Shown one piece after another: positions 1 through 45,814 of a stretch of DNA of 64,000 nucleotides (position 1 is its first letter; each line of letters starts with the position of its first letter). Position numbers and translations under genes: made by a program. Source of the stretch: Trichopria drosophilae (taxonomy: Eukaryota; Arthropoda; Insecta; Hymenoptera; Diapriidae). The notes under the pieces are model-generated. The model saw only the letters and a program-made list of their open reading frames with translations, was not told the DNA's origin and did not search any database. The stretch covers positions 47,763,001-47,827,000 of the forward strand of contig CM059582.1 of NCBI GenBank assembly GCA_030407085.1, given 5' to 3'.

Positions 1-32423
<32,423 letters not shown>

Positions 32424-35224
32424 CTGAAACCAATTGAATTAGGCATTTAGTGATTTTTCATATATGTTATTGTTATTTTTTATTATTTTATATTAAAATC
32501 TTAAGCGTACTAACTTATATTGAGTAAAATTCTAAATATTATAACAAATGATCTAACATTTATGTAATAAACAAATAATTTTCTAATGAAGTGTAAAAAT
32601 CGAGTATAAGAGCTGATACGTCTGTAATTCCCTTGAAGGTTGTCGTATAAATAAAGTCCCGATACTTTAAAACGTAACTCATATGAACCTTACGTACAAG
32701 TAATAAATAAATTAATTTAAATGATGCTGAAAATAAATCATAAAAACTCCTAAAATACACTACAAGATAAAACAGGCCAACATCGTTTTGTTGTCAGAAA
32801 ATTAGGGGTAATTTCCTAAGTAATTCTTTTCGTAGAATTCGAATGCGGGGCCAGAATTGCCCATCATATCAAGATTTTTATATATTTGAGGTTATGTACC
32901 CAAAAACTGCCTTGGCTACGTTGGAGGTTATGTCGAGAAGACAATATTTTTGTGGATTTTCCATTTAGTTTGATGTTATAGTTACTTTCTCTTTAATATG
33001 AGAGTCGCATAGTTCAATTACATCTTTTCTTCATCAAGATACGCCAATTTAAAATTATAATATACATTAAAAAAAAATACACCTTAAAGTGCCCTTACGA
33101 CAAGCTCAAGGTCATATTCAATATCACGAAACCTGAATAAATATAAACAACTACATAAAATTTGGATATTTGTAACTGAAAACATGTTTCAATATTATGA
33201 CAACTTTTTTATACGCCATTTTGAATCCACCTTTTTTAATTTGAAAATGTTAATATCTCAGCTTAAAAATTGTATTCGACAACGCCAAACACCACCCAGT
33301 ACAAATTTTCAAAAGAAAATACCCCTTAAAAAATATCGTTGATATAAAATATAATTGAACTCTGCGACTCTGAAATTAAAACGAAAGAATAGTACAGTAT
33401 GATCCAACCAATGGAAACCCCATCCAAATGTTGTGTATGCTATACATAACCTCAAAAGTATCCAAAAACGGAATTTTGTGCGTGCATAACAAGCAATTTC
33501 TCAAAATCCTGACCCGATGGACCAATTCTGACCTCGGAGTCGGCGTCTACGCGAAGAATTACTTCGGAAATGACCCTTCACTTTCCAACTGGCCTCATTA
33601 TTTGCAGAATCAATCACATAATAAAGAAGTACATTTCTAAGGACCAAAGCCCGGAATAATACCTTTATTGGCCCTAGGTTTCTTTTTACTTTTAAACTTC
33701 TTAAATTGAGAAGAGATTCTACTAAATTAACCATCTAACATTTTAACAGATTTCTACAAAAAGCTCGTCGGCCAGATTAACCCTTTAAGATGGTTCTAAA
33801 GTGGTCTGCCTTTAATAATAATAAATTAATGATGATTGAATAAAAGCATGAAAATTCGAGACCTGTAATTCGAAAGGCGCTGCTGACAATTTTTTAAAAA
33901 TGACGTTTAACTTCATTTTTTATAAATAATTGAAAAAACGGGATTTTTAGCCGCAATTTTTGTTAAATGCATTTTTTACTGTGATATCGTTTTTTATCAA
34001 CGCGTTCCCGATTCTTTTACTTCAAAAATATATATTTACATATTTTGATTTATTTTGTTTTCCAAAAGACCTCAAAACTTGTCGTCGGATATGGATGTCC
34101 GCATTTTGAAACACTTTTATTGAATAAATCAAACGATGCTGAAATTCATGTGGAAATTCCGCACATTTAGGACTTTGGAACCTTGGGGCAACCAATAAAA
34201 AATAAAGAAAAAATTAATTTTCAAAAATATATACTCATTGGCAAGGATTTAAGAAATATGGAAAACCGAAATGATAAGCACCCTTACCATGGCCAAGTTT
34301 TTAGGGCCGCTGATTGCAAATTAAAAGTCAATTTTGAAAACATATATAACGTATGATAGTAAAAATTTGTTCAATTCGATCAAAATCACACTTACTGTTT
34401 TTTTTTAGGTAGCTGGTTATAAATTTCAAGTAGTTCTGTATTTAAAAATGAAAGTGGTTATTCGATTTTACCGATAGTACTGTTTTTATAAAAATTATGT
34501 TTTTTAAGTAATGAATAAAACATGCCAACAAAATGAAGCCAATCTCCATACCCAGAAACCGGACTATACTTTTCCAAAGGTTGTCAATGAGCTGAAGCCA
34601 AATCTGGCCGCAAAATTGTTCCAACACGTTAGGATTTTGAGATATCCTAAGAGTGCAAAAAATACTGTTTTTGCTCATATTCAGTAAGTTTTTATGGCGG
34701 AACAAAATACTTCTTCACAATTTTGAAAGAACCAGATTGAAGCGCTATTCATCAACTTTAAAACGCATTTTTTAGTAATTTCGTACGACTTTTTTTCAAT
34801 GAGTTATCGAAGTTTTTATCGAACGATTATGGTTTTCGTTTTTTGCACTTTTAGGTTCAACATTTTTTGATGCAATAGAGCAATTATATGACCAGAATTT
34901 GATTCAATACATCGAAAACCGTCAGAAAAAGGTACTCAGGTTTCTGATCAATGCCTTTATATCTAGTTTTTGTCCAATTGCGAAAAAAATTTATTCCGAC
35001 CACAAACCTTACTGAAAATGGTGTTTTTTTGCACTTTTAGATTAGAATCTCTCATCATCTTGTCGTAATAGAACAATTTTTAGCAAGAAAGGCGGTCTCT
35101 GTTAGTTATTTTCATATAATTACACATTTACTTAAATGTATGAAAATCATAATTATTTGTCCCAGACAAAGACTTCGATAACTCGATGAAAAAAAAAACA
35201 TATTAGAATGACTAAAAAGGCATC
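32424..35224. other. 5' part of HEATR5B first intron: old repeats
   Basis: Holds a TTAACCCTTTAAG...GGTTCTAAAGTGG MITE end at 33,779-33,812 and several related pieces built on AAAAACTTACTGAATATGAG and GCAAAAAATACTG (34,570-34,720, 34,990-35,080 and, inverted, 36,585-36,720). The 34.6- and 36.6-kb pieces are inverted with respect to each other and bracket the big palindrome. Confidence 0.5.
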
Positions 35225-36547
35225 TTAACCCATTAACGTCAAGTAGGACACTTTTGTCGCTTCAATTTCAATAAAGAATTTCTTATGAAAATCCAAGTTC
35301 AAATAAATTGAAAGGTACATGTCTTACTATTTTCGTGGTTGCTCTTTTCAATGCTGTTGTCAAAATTGAGCTATCTTAATTAGAAAATTAAATATGTCGA
35401 TTTAAATGTCAAAATAACGCGAAAAATCGAGTGTTCTTTTTTATAAAACATTTTTTTCTCATCGAAAGAATATTTGTCGTCAGAAAATTTCTTCATTAAA
35501 CGTGGACCCAATAGTTACAGTATCAAGATAAATTTTTTAAAAATTTAAAAACTAACATGGTAATCACAAAATGGCGACTCCAATGACAAATTTCTAATTA
35601 AAACTTAACAATTGTTTTTCTTGAAAACTATAGACTTAAGAAAACATTTTCTAAGAATAAATACGTTTTAGAATGAGTCAAAAAATGTTCTCAAATTTTT
35701 CCAGAATATATGTTAAAATTTTTTATTTTTCGAAAATTCGAAAAATCGAAATTTTTAAAAAAGTCGTCCAAAAAATCAGAAAAAATTTGAGAGTATTCTT
35801 TGACCAATTCGAAGATATTTTTGTTTTAAGGAAATTTTTTCTAAAGTCTACAGTTTTCAAGAAAAAAAATTACTAGTCTTGAAATCTAGAAAAGTTTAAT
35901 AATTTTTTTTCTTGAAAACTGTAGACTTTAGAAAAAATTTCCTTAAAACAAAAATATCTTCGAATTGGTCAAAGAATACTCTCAAATTTTTTCTGATTTT
36001 TTGGACGACTTTTTTAAAAATTTCGATTTTTCGAATTTTCGAAAAATAAAAAATTTTAACATATATTCTGGAAAAATTTGAGAACATTTTTTGACTCATT
36101 CTAAAACGTATTTATTCTTAAAAAATGTTTTCTTAAGTCTATAGTTTTCAAGAAAAACAATTGTTAAGTTTTAATTAGAAATTTGTCATTGGAGTCGCCA
36201 TTTTGTGATTACCATGTTAGTTTTTAAATTTTTAAAAAATTTATCTTGATACTGTAACTATTGGGTCCACGTTTAATGAAGAAATTTTCTGACGACAAAT
36301 ATTCTTTCGATGAGAAAAAAATGTTTTATAAAAAAGAACACTCGATTTTTCGCGTTATTTTGACATTTAAATCGACATATTTAATTTTCTAATTAAGATA
36401 GCTCAATTTTGACAACAGCATTGAAAAGAGCAACCTCGAAAATAGTAAGACATGTACCTTTCAATTTATTTGAAGTTGGATTTTCATATGAAATTTTTGA
36501 TTGAAATTTAAGTGAAAAAAGTGTCCTTCTTGACGTTAATGGGTTAA
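35225..36547. mobile_element. Near-perfect 1.3-kb palindromic element with TTAA/CCCATTAACG ends (piggyBac-type)
   Basis: Two inverted arms of about 0.64 kb around a short spacer near 35,872-35,900. Arms are so alike that both encode the same 67-residue shadow peptide (35,673-35,876 plus and 35,896-36,099 minus). The ends are TTAACCCATTAACGTCAAG and its inverse, i.e. TTAA flanking CCC, as for piggyBac-superfamily elements. There is no transposase. It sits in the first intron of HEATR5B, so the pre-mRNA would contain a very long hairpin. Confidence 0.85.
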
Positions 36548-38439
36548 AGCTCACAAATAGCACCTTAATATAGTTCATGCCAAATTGCAAACAATCATTT
36601 TATTCCGCCACAAAAACTTACTGAATATGAGCAAAAGCAGTATTTTTTGCAGTTTTAAGATTAGGATATCTCAACATTTTGACGTGATAGGACAATATTC
36701 TGTGGCCAAATTTGTATTTAGCGCAACGAAAACCTTCATTCATATATCAATTATAACCTTTTATGTTGTTAATTGTACTATTGACGTATGTTAAAATTGT
36801 TTCTACTATTTCTTCATTGTTCTATTAAACGTTTTTTCACTCTGTGTTCTTCTTTCCTCTTTTTGAACACCACTTTTGATCACGTATCAATAGACAATTG
36901 GGACTTTCGCTATTATTGTGATACTCGCGAAAAAATGAAAAGGATCCCGTTAATCCTTAATTGTAAGTTAAAAATAGAAAAGATCCGTATAAATATGAAA
37001 GCTTTAATGGCTATATATATAATTAAATATCAAGCATGAAATTTTAGTATCCAGTTATAATGTAATTTTGATCCATTTTAATAAATTCTTTCCCCATTTT
37101 GGATCTGCCTTTGTGTTGTCTATAGAAAAGACCTTGAGATTCATTCTTACCCACCTTAAAACCACCGAATCATGAGTTTTACAAAATTTTATTCAATTCA
37201 CTCGATTTATTATTATAACCCACTCGGTTTTGAAAAGGTATTAATTTCAGTAGCAATTTGAAATTTAATTTTTTTCAAGAGCCCTGCCTCTTATCCTAAA
37301 CATTTTTGACGCGATGTTTATACTGAGCGAATGAATAAAATATACAGAGAAATATGAGAGAAACTTGAAAAATCATCATTTTTGTTAAATATTTTAATGT
37401 AGTTTGTTTATTTTTAAATTTTCACTACTTTGCGATTCGTTAGTGAAAAGAGCAGGATTGTAACGATAAGAAACATACATTCTACATTTTTTTAAAGGCG
37501 TTTTAATACGAAAAAATGCTACCAAAATTATCGTTGAATTTTTGTACATTTGGTACTTAATGGGTTAAAAGAGGTTTAAAAAATCAAGAAGATACCTCAT
37601 TTAGTATACAGGAAAGTTATCACCGGTATAACATTAAACGTTTTTTATATTAAAAAAAAATCATTGGAAAATTTAATGTATAATATTTAAAATGGATCAT
37701 TGAGCATCTACATAATGAACAATTATCGATTTCTGACGCTCGTGCTTCATTCCTACTGCGTTTATTCTGTTTCATCGAGTGTTTTTTTGGTATTACATAA
37801 AGTTACAATATTATTTGAACAAAAAATGAATAAATACATTTTTTTATCAGTGTATCCTATACAGATCCGATATTTTGATACGTCTTGTTTACCTCTGAAT
37901 CATGATGCAGTATTTCTTCGTGTTTCTCCGTGTATTAGTAAAAAATAATAGACTAATGAAATAGTAGGTTTTCATTTTTTATTAGTAAAATTTATTACTA
38001 ATTAAATGTGTAGCCCATTTTTAGTTTACGAATTAATAATTTTGAACTAATTCAAATTTATTAAGTATTCAACCACGAAAATTGTCATTCCGTTGTAATG
38101 CATAAAAGTTAATGCATTTCACAAATCACGAATGTAAACATTTCCGTCATAGCTAATGCTTTTATTGAAATTGTTATTTACCCTTTGTGCCACAGTGGGT
38201 CTTTAAGAGACCCACCTTTTATTCGCTACTTTTTTACATTTAAAAAGCAGTTTCTTATATTTTTTACGTTGTAATTGATTTTCGACAATAGCTAAGGCAT
38301 TTATTGATTGAACATAAGATATCACACATATTAAAATACTATAGTTCAAATAATTATAAACAAAAATATACCAAAAAATGACCATTTTTCTTTTTTAAAT
38401 CGTTCGTGACAAATAATTCCATACAAACATATTATTTAT

Positions 38440-38990
38440 GCGTTTTTGAGGTCGCTGAATACGAATCTGGTGTCGGTTTTCAAACATTCAAAATGGCGGA
38501 TCCAATATAGCAGACAAAAAATTGAAAATCGACTGAATACCCTTGAAAAAAAGCTACTCGGGGGTTTACGAAGCCGCTAAATACGAAAATGAAAATAGAT
38601 TTTGAGGATTCGAAAACCCACGAGTAACATTTTTCATGCGAATATAGTAAATGTTTTGTCCACCATATTGTGTCCGCCATTTTTAATTTCTGAAATCTGA
38701 CATCAGATTCGTATTCAGTGACCTCAACAACCCTCGAGTAACATTTTTCAAGCGAATACAGTACATTTTTTGTCCGCCATATTGTATCCGCCAATTTTAA
38801 TTTCTGAAATCTGACATCAGATTCGTATTCAGTCACCTCGAAAACCTCTGAGTAACTTTTTTCAAGCGAATTTAATCGATTTTTAATTTTTTGTCCGCCA
38901 TATTGTATCCGCCATTTTGAATTTTTTAAATCTGACGGCAGTTTCGTATTCAGCGATCCCGAAAACCCCCGAGTAACGAGTTTCAACCAA
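38440..38990 (-). repeat. Second tandem array of the GATTACGAAT/AAAATGGCGGA unit
   Basis: About five copies of a ~110-bp unit. Key blocks are CTGACATCAGATTCGTATTC, CCGCCATATTGTATCCGCCA and GAGTAACATTTTTCAAGCG. It is the same family as the 17.6-kb array in opposite orientation and again keeps an open frame (196 codons on the minus strand), which is a repeat artefact and not a gene. Confidence 0.8.
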
Positions 38991-39024
38991 ATTGAGTGAA
39001 AAGAGAAATGCGTGACTGAAAGGG

Positions 39025-39271
39025 TTAAGGGGGTTCTAAAGTGCACGGCCAATAAGGTAGGAATTTTCACTAAAAACCGTAAATAAAAAATGACTGAATA
39101 CGCGGATTGTTATTTATTTCCGAAAATTTTCAGTTAGTTTTCAATCGTCTATAGTGATTAAAATTTCCTTTACAGAGCCAGAACTTTGAACATTTTATTC
39201 AGTCATTTTTAATTTACATTTTTTAGTGAAACTTCCTACTTTACCGGCGGGCCACTTTAGAACCTCCGTAA
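39025..39271. mobile_element. Palindromic MITE with TTAA and GGGGGTTCTAAAGTG ends
   Basis: Inverted arms of about 120 bp: GGGGGTTCTAAAGTGCACGG on the left and GGCCCGCCACTTTAGAACCTCC-type sequence inverted on the right, with a shared internal ATGACTGAAT core. A lone end of the same family (GGTTCTAAAGTGGTCTGCC) lies at 33,790-33,812 directly after TTAACCCTTTAAG. Confidence 0.75.
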
Positions 39272-41032
39272 GACCCGTAAATAGCGACCATGAAGTAAGA
39301 GATGTACAGTGATGTGACCAATCAGCGAATTGATGACGATTCGGCTCTTTTCGTATGTATTCGACAGACTTCGACTTCTGCGAATCTCTCGAAACCGTTA
39401 TGGAATCTTCTGGAAAATTGAAAATGTTCTGGAACTTTCCAAAATCCGTTGAAACAAAATTTGCAATTACAGTTTGATCTATGGTGTAATAAGTATGGTT
39501 TGGTATACGATTTTAAGAAACATCAATGATAATTAGAGTAAACTTTTTAAATTTGAATCCAAATGGCAAATTAAGTAATTTTCATTTCCAAACTTCTCAT
39601 TCTTTGTTTTACGATTGCTGAATTTAATAACATTAGATTTCCAAGCATTACGCAGATGGAAGTTATTCGATATTAATATATTCACTACTAATTAGTAAAA
39701 AAAAATCAGTTTTCAAGCAGCGATTTTCGATTAAACTTTAAATAAATTTGAATAAAATTCGAGGTTATAAAGTTTATAATGTTTAATTTTCGTTTCAACA
39801 GTTTAAATTATATAGCAGTTAAGAAACGAATTCATAAAATAGTAAGATTCGTCCTGTTTTAATTTCGATGCTATAAATGACAAATTATTTTAAACTAGTG
39901 TGAAAACGGGTTACGTGTATATTTATTCGCATCTTTCCGTACTCGGTCGAATTTTATTAGCGTGTTCGTATGTAGGTCAGTAGATATACATGGACTGTTA
40001 TTATCACTTTTTTTTAGTCCGAGTGTCATTCAGATGTTTTACGTTCTATATAAAAAATTGTGAGCAATTTAAATAACTTTAATTATAAAGCAACAACAAA
40101 TTACATATTATTAGACGTCCTATTGAACAAAATATGGATTCAAAAAATTATTCTACATTTGATTCTCGAAAATTGATAATATATAATTAACTGATAACAT
40201 ATCGTACGTCGAGTTATATTAATTCTTCATTTTTTAATTTACTTTGTGAAGAAATAAATTATTAACAATTTCGAAAAAATGTTAGCACAGTTTAAAAATA
40301 TGGTACATCTATTCATTGATAACAGAGATCATAATAATAATGGTCATAATTTTTTATTTTATAATTATTTCACGTTTAGACAAGAAAAAAATAATTATAC
40401 ATTTCTTCTTTTGCCACATACTAAAAGATATATGGGTTTTTACAATATTTGTTTTAATCGTTACCAGAGGGAAATAGAAACTATAATTAATTAACAATTT
40501 TAAGCAAATATATGTAAAGAAACTCATCAAGAAAATTTTCACTTACGAAAAGGTCAGAGAAGAAAAAAGATTTATTTATATGTAAAAGTAGAAAAGGTTT
40601 GTTAGAAGACGAATATACACTCTCCAATTTTTGTTTCAACTTGTTTTCCAACGAACACCATTTTGTAATCTTACTTAATTATATTTTCTGTATGGTGAAA
40701 TAGTATTTGTTGCCTATGCAACTGTTTACTGTATTGAAATATTCAAACACCCAATTGAAGAAAATTCTTATTTATTTAATGTAATAAGTTGTGGGTATAC
40801 TTTATTGTCGAGTATACACGGAGAGCAGTTTTCATAGATTTATACGGTGACATGTGTAACATTGAATAACAGGGAATAATTAGTATGATTGTCTGGTGCT
40901 AGCATCATCTTTTTCGGGTTACCAAAATGCAGTCACATAAAATAGTAGTGTAATCAGGTTACTTCTAGGGTATATTTTTGACGTTACCCGTCCAGAGCTG
41001 ATTATCAACATATGTATATGAAATTATGGGAA

Positions 41033-41745
41033 CACGTCTCAAAAACTTCGTCAAAAAAACTTCGACAAAAAAACTTTTCTCAAAACAACTTAAACAAAAT
41101 AAACTTTATACTTTATATTAGTACGGTATATTATAGAATGTAATATGTTATTATTTGTCTACTTTTGTAATGTTCAGCATATAGTTAATAGTGTCAGTTT
41201 CATTGTGAAAATCAATGTGTTATATTCAATATGTCCTGCAAATTTGTACTTAGTCAAAAAAATAAGAAGTTATTAAGTTCTAATGGATTTTTATACTCAA
41301 AGTATGTCGAAAAAACTAAGGTTTCCTGGCGGAGTGTGAAGTATGTTACAATTCGCTGTTTAGGGTGAGCATACACAACTTCGACCAATTCTGATGGTAT
41401 TTATATATACATAGTGTGTTCGTTATTTTTTTGTTGAAATGTTCGTTAGTATAATTTATTATTTGTTATGTTGTAATTTTAGCGAAAATTATATTATTAA
41501 AATTATAGTTGAAATATCTTTCTCTCATTGCAATGAACTTATCTTTGTAATCTGAATTTGCACGATATAAGTAATGAAATAAATAAATTTGATATGATTA
41601 TTTTTTTATTTAAGTATTTTTATAAAGTAATAAATAAATTCAATATGATTTATTTAAAGTTTATTTTGTTTAAGTTGTTTTAAGAAAAGTTTTTTTGTCA
41701 GAGTTTTTTTATCTAAGGTTTTTTGACAAAGTTTTTGAGACATGG
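41033..41745. mobile_element. Foldback element with ~70-bp inverted ends
   Basis: Left arm GTCTCAAAAACTTCGTCAAA...AACTTAAACAAAATAAACTT and right arm the inverse (AAGTTTATTTTGTTTAAGTT...CAAAGTTTTTGAGAC). The ~570-bp middle is AT-rich and non-coding. In the first HEATR5B intron. Confidence 0.7.
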
Positions 41746-42894
41746 ACCCGAAATTATTGGTAATTGTATTAAAATCATTTACAAGTAATTAATACACCCA
41801 AACATTGGACTATAATTCTAAAAATCTTAGAATTGCATAAGATCGGATGGAATTAATTCTAAAGGTGGTACTTTAGATATTCTCGTAACCTCGTTCGTTT
41901 ATGATCATAGTACTGACTCACATTTCAATTAAAGAAGACTAGCTCAATAAAACAAAGGATGAATTCCTCAGATTCATGACACTTGCAAGAAACATTAAAA
42001 GTAGGAAAGACAAAATTTTCGAAGGAATAGCATGTATATACATATATCAATTTAAAACTATCATATTTATTCAATTAGTATAAAACAAATTAGAAGAATC
42101 AAAATTATTTAATTTCAAACATTTTTAGTTTATGTTTAATTAAAGTACTGAAGTACATTAGTAAGATTTACGATAAAACTATCTTGAATTCTTCTCGACC
42201 GAAATCATTTTGGTCAGGTCAATATAAGTAAAGTAAATACTAAGGTTGTGTGAGTGCACAATGTTAGTGAGTCCATTTATAATAATGTATTTAAATGTCC
42301 AACGAACATTTGTATAAACCGTCTCGACTTTTCACCCACCGTCAAAAATGTTTCAACATTCGTGAGTGTGATTAATATTAAAAAGAGCAATTTTCCATAA
42401 ATTTGTTACTTTAAACCAAGATCAAAAAATCTATAGTTCTATCGGTAAATTTACTGCAGTAACCTTTTGAAAATGAACACAAGTTTATTCAAAACGTCAA
42501 GGGAAAACTTCAACAAATCAAATTGTAGGACAAAGCCGACCTGTTTATTTATTGTTTATTATATATACTTCTACATAACAACACCATTTATTTAGAAAAT
42601 TTTTATATTAAAAAACTTTTCTACATTAATTTTCAAATACTTGAAAATCACAACACTATTTTATTATTTTTATTTTAATCATTCCCAAGTGGCTTCAAAG
42701 AGAGCAATTATAATCTGCATTCCAGGAAACCTATTGTAATGAATTAGGGCTTATGAGCTATTAAGAATTTTATCTTGGACGTAAATTGTAATTTCTCTCT
42801 ATCTTTGACAGTTTGAAAATAATATATTATATTATGTGCGGTTTCTTTGACCCTAGATTAAAATATATAATGTAATAATGTTGGTATTTTTGAA

Positions 42895-43030
42895 AAAAAT
42901 AAAAAAAAATGTATTTATTTTCTACGTTTCGGCCTCTTGTGCAATTTTCCAGTACAATCAGTTCTGAAGAAGAACCACGAGAAGCCGAAAAGTAGAAAAT
43001 AAATACATTTTTATTTCAAGAAGTGTTTAT
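42895..43030. repeat. Hairpin with GAAGAA...CCGAAA core (possible Penelope-like terminal segment)
   Basis: Inverted arms AATGTATTTATTTTCTACTTTCGGC-type sequence enclose CAGTTCTGAAGAAGAACCACGAGAAGCC. The arrangement (GAAGA-ACC...GAAAC-like block inside a palindrome) recalls the terminal repeats of Penelope-like elements. A similar AT-rich hairpin with CCTCTTCAGAAAGAAGGAA at its tip lies at 46,890-47,125. Family assignment is tentative. Confidence 0.35.
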
Positions 43031-43892
43031 ATTATATTTTTCAAAAAGACCAGACACACCGACATAATTACAATAATATATTATCCGTTACTCGCAAGAA
43101 AAAAGCTTCCCGTTCACTTTTATTCCAAAATATAAAAATTTTTTATTTTTTTACATAAATCAAAATTATTTGTTGTCTTTTAATTGTTTTAGGAGATTAG
43201 TTATAGAAACAAGTTGATTATAAATAAATAATACTTCATATAGGTACATAAATGTGTTGATATTTATTTTAAATTTTTGATATACATTTGATTAAAACTG
43301 CATGAATGTATTTTTCGAAATTGGAGCAGAGTATATATTTATCTCTAAATAAAAAGTGTGAACAATACAAAAATAACAAATGTGCACAATATTAAAAATA
43401 TCAATTTCGATCCATATAGAATTATAATAACATAAAATGCATCCAGCAAATAAAAAATTGCACTAGATTATGTAAAACATATTGTGATCCTTCGTACTTT
43501 TCCTGACAGTCTTTAAATATGTAATTTGAAACCAAGGTGAACGATTACACTATGATTTCATGACATTTATGTACTGAATTTTGAAAATATGTACATAAGT
43601 GCATTATTAAAAATAATTTTTCATATACATTTTATGTGATGTGTGAATTGCGACTGATGCAGTATAAATGTCTATCAACTCCGATTTTGATCAAAATGTT
43701 TAAAATGTTTGCAAACATAACAGAAAATTATAAAACTGAACACGATGAAATCAATAAACAAGATGAATGACTAAAATATAATAACGACAACAATAAAAAA
43801 CAGTGTAGAACTGCATTATTTTGAAACAAGCGAGCAACAATTGATTTTTTTGGAAAACACAGAGTCTGTCAAAGGGTATATGAAACACTGAC

Positions 43893-44330
43893 CTTTGAGA
43901 TAGGCTCAAATTACTTTCGCATCTTCGATCATCGTTTCTTCCTTATCACATTTCGAGAACAATGTGAATTAATCCGCAGCAGCCCTGATTCGGTGCTTTT
44001 CAATTAGGGATTTTACGCATCAACATTCAGAAAACTAGGAGCACATCACCCGGAAAGCTACACATAGATCTCCGCCAAAATTCAGCCGAGGCCTAGAATT
44101 CGCATTGTATACGAATTTGACGTTCCGTGAACAATATAAATACACTGGTTAAGTCACGATAATAATTTAGACGTGGCTTAGGTTAGAAACGACAGGACAG
44201 CACCAGAAATCGGTCCAAATATGTCACCAACTCCACACTCGGATCACGAAGACGTCAGCCGCCAGCGGTCAGCGGTGGTGGAATGTGCGAGGAGGTGGAG
44301 GAAACTCGTTTGTGTATGTATTTGTGTCGA
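43893..44330 (-). promoter_or_regulatory. HEATR5B: Probable HEATR5B 5' non-coding first exon and promoter
   Basis: This is a short island of higher GC content in very AT-rich surroundings. On the minus strand it ends with a good donor (CTCAAAG|GTCAGT, exon border at 43,893). The acceptor of the first coding exon lies at 32,424 (TTTCAG|GTGGAA), so the two would be joined across an ~11.5 kb first intron. A GACGTCAG CRE-like octamer-type site lies near 44,250. No other donor or gene start is apparent between 32.4 and 44.4 kb. The transcription start is not determined; the upper border is approximate. Confidence 0.45.
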
Positions 44331-45266
44331 ACAACACTATGAAACAAACTTGTGTTGCAATCTCAACGATCGATGGCGGATCAGCATCTTTTCGTAAAAA
44401 CCGCGAGCTTTTAAATTTTGGAGTAATAACTTTCTGTAATTTATATATTTAGTATTCAGTACCAAGAAAACAGAAAGGAATTGCAAAGAATTGAGAGAAA
44501 TTGAAAAGAATTAACGAGCATACGTCTCGAATTAACGACAATCTGGAATTGAAAGTTTGTCAAAAGATTAGGGTCGTATTTTCTATTTCCTAGAGATTGA
44601 CAATTTTAATTCCTTCGGATCCAAAGGAACGAAATAAGGTTATGGTAATATTTTAATTCCTGATCCAAAATTGGCCAGAAAGCCATTTTAATTCCTTTCA
44701 ACCCCACAACGAAATGTTAGGTTATCTATGTTTTTTAATTCCCACACTGAAATTCGCCATCTAGTAGTTTTAATTCCTTTGAATCTCTAGAAAGAGAACC
44801 CAATAAACCAAAAAGTATACGAAAAATCTGTGTACGATTTAGTACGATGCAAGTCTGTTTCTTTCCCGCTCGTACAGTTACGAATGCGAGTGCATACGAT
44901 ATTGTACGCGATACATAATCACACATAACCTCAAAGAAACGATTACGTTAGATTATCAAATGATTTGAACTCAAAACTCTAAAACAGAACATTACTTCGA
45001 GAATTATGAAATACGGAAAACGATATAATTAATTCTTCGATTAAATTGACAGAATTTAAAGCTTTTCTAAGCCGCGACAAATCAAGTTTTAGAATGCGTT
45101 AAATGCGAAAGACGGTTTGAATTCATATTCCCTGATTATTTTCGTGGAATTTTTAATTCTTATACCGGAATTCACAAACCGATTGTGTTAATGCCGCCAA
45201 ATTTTTGGCATAAAATGAAATCCAGACTATATAGTGATATTGACCAAAAACCATTAAGCTAAAATA

Positions 45267-45814
45267 CCCAGCGAATTAAATTGGATTGGAGATGGATTCA
45301 AATTGATTCATTTTCATAAAACTGAATCCGCGGTACTGAGTTTTTGAACACCTATGAATTTAAAAATAATATTTACAGAAAATAACCCAGTAAACGAAAA
45401 CGAATAGAAAGTTAAAAATACGAATTGAAATGAATTCAAGTGAATTAAAATGAATTAAAACGCATGAAAATGATTAATTGAATCCACTTTTTAATTCACT
45501 TGAATTTTTTTCAATTCGTATTTTTAATTTTCTATTCGTTTTTGTTTACTGCGAAGAGGATTTTCAATCCATGTGAATCCCTGCTGAGGAATTCAACATT
45601 AATTTTTCCACTTCCTGCGAATCCAAAAATAATATTACCGAAAATAAAAGAATTTTCAATCGATGTGAATCTCTGCTGAGGAATTCGAGATTCATATCAG
45701 TCCATGAGAGTCTAAAAATATTATATTATAGTATTATTTTTGGATTTGCAGGGATTGTAAATGGAGAACTACGGATTCAATTTCATGACAATGAATCCAT
45801 TTCCATTTACTGGG
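45267..45814. mobile_element. CCCAG-type foldback element containing a second one
   Basis: Outer ends CCCAGCGAATTAAATTGGAT and, inverted, CCCAGTAAATGGAAATGGAT. Inside it a complete related element occupies 45,386-45,552. Confidence 0.65.
45386..45552. mobile_element. CCCAGTAAACGAAAACGAAT palindromic MITE, copy 1 (nested)
   Basis: A ~165-bp near-palindrome: CCCAGTAAACGAAAACGAAT at the left, its inverse at the right (right end CAGTAAACAAAAACGAAT). The middle TGATTAATTGAATCCACTTT is shared word for word with the copy at 47,651. Confidence 0.8.

Larger units (their letters stand above)
36548..43892. other. Rest of HEATR5B first intron, no gene
   Basis: Besides the array (38,440), the MITE (39,025), the foldback (41,033) and the hairpin (42,895) I see only AT-rich sequence. 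A GGGTTAA end (37,564-37,570) is a further piggyBac-type terminus without an obvious partner. Confidence 0.45.

Noticed and set aside
38480..39070. 196-codon minus-strand ORF
   Set aside because: It is the translation of a tandem ~110-bp DNA repeat; the peptide repeats with the DNA unit and has no codon or domain signal.
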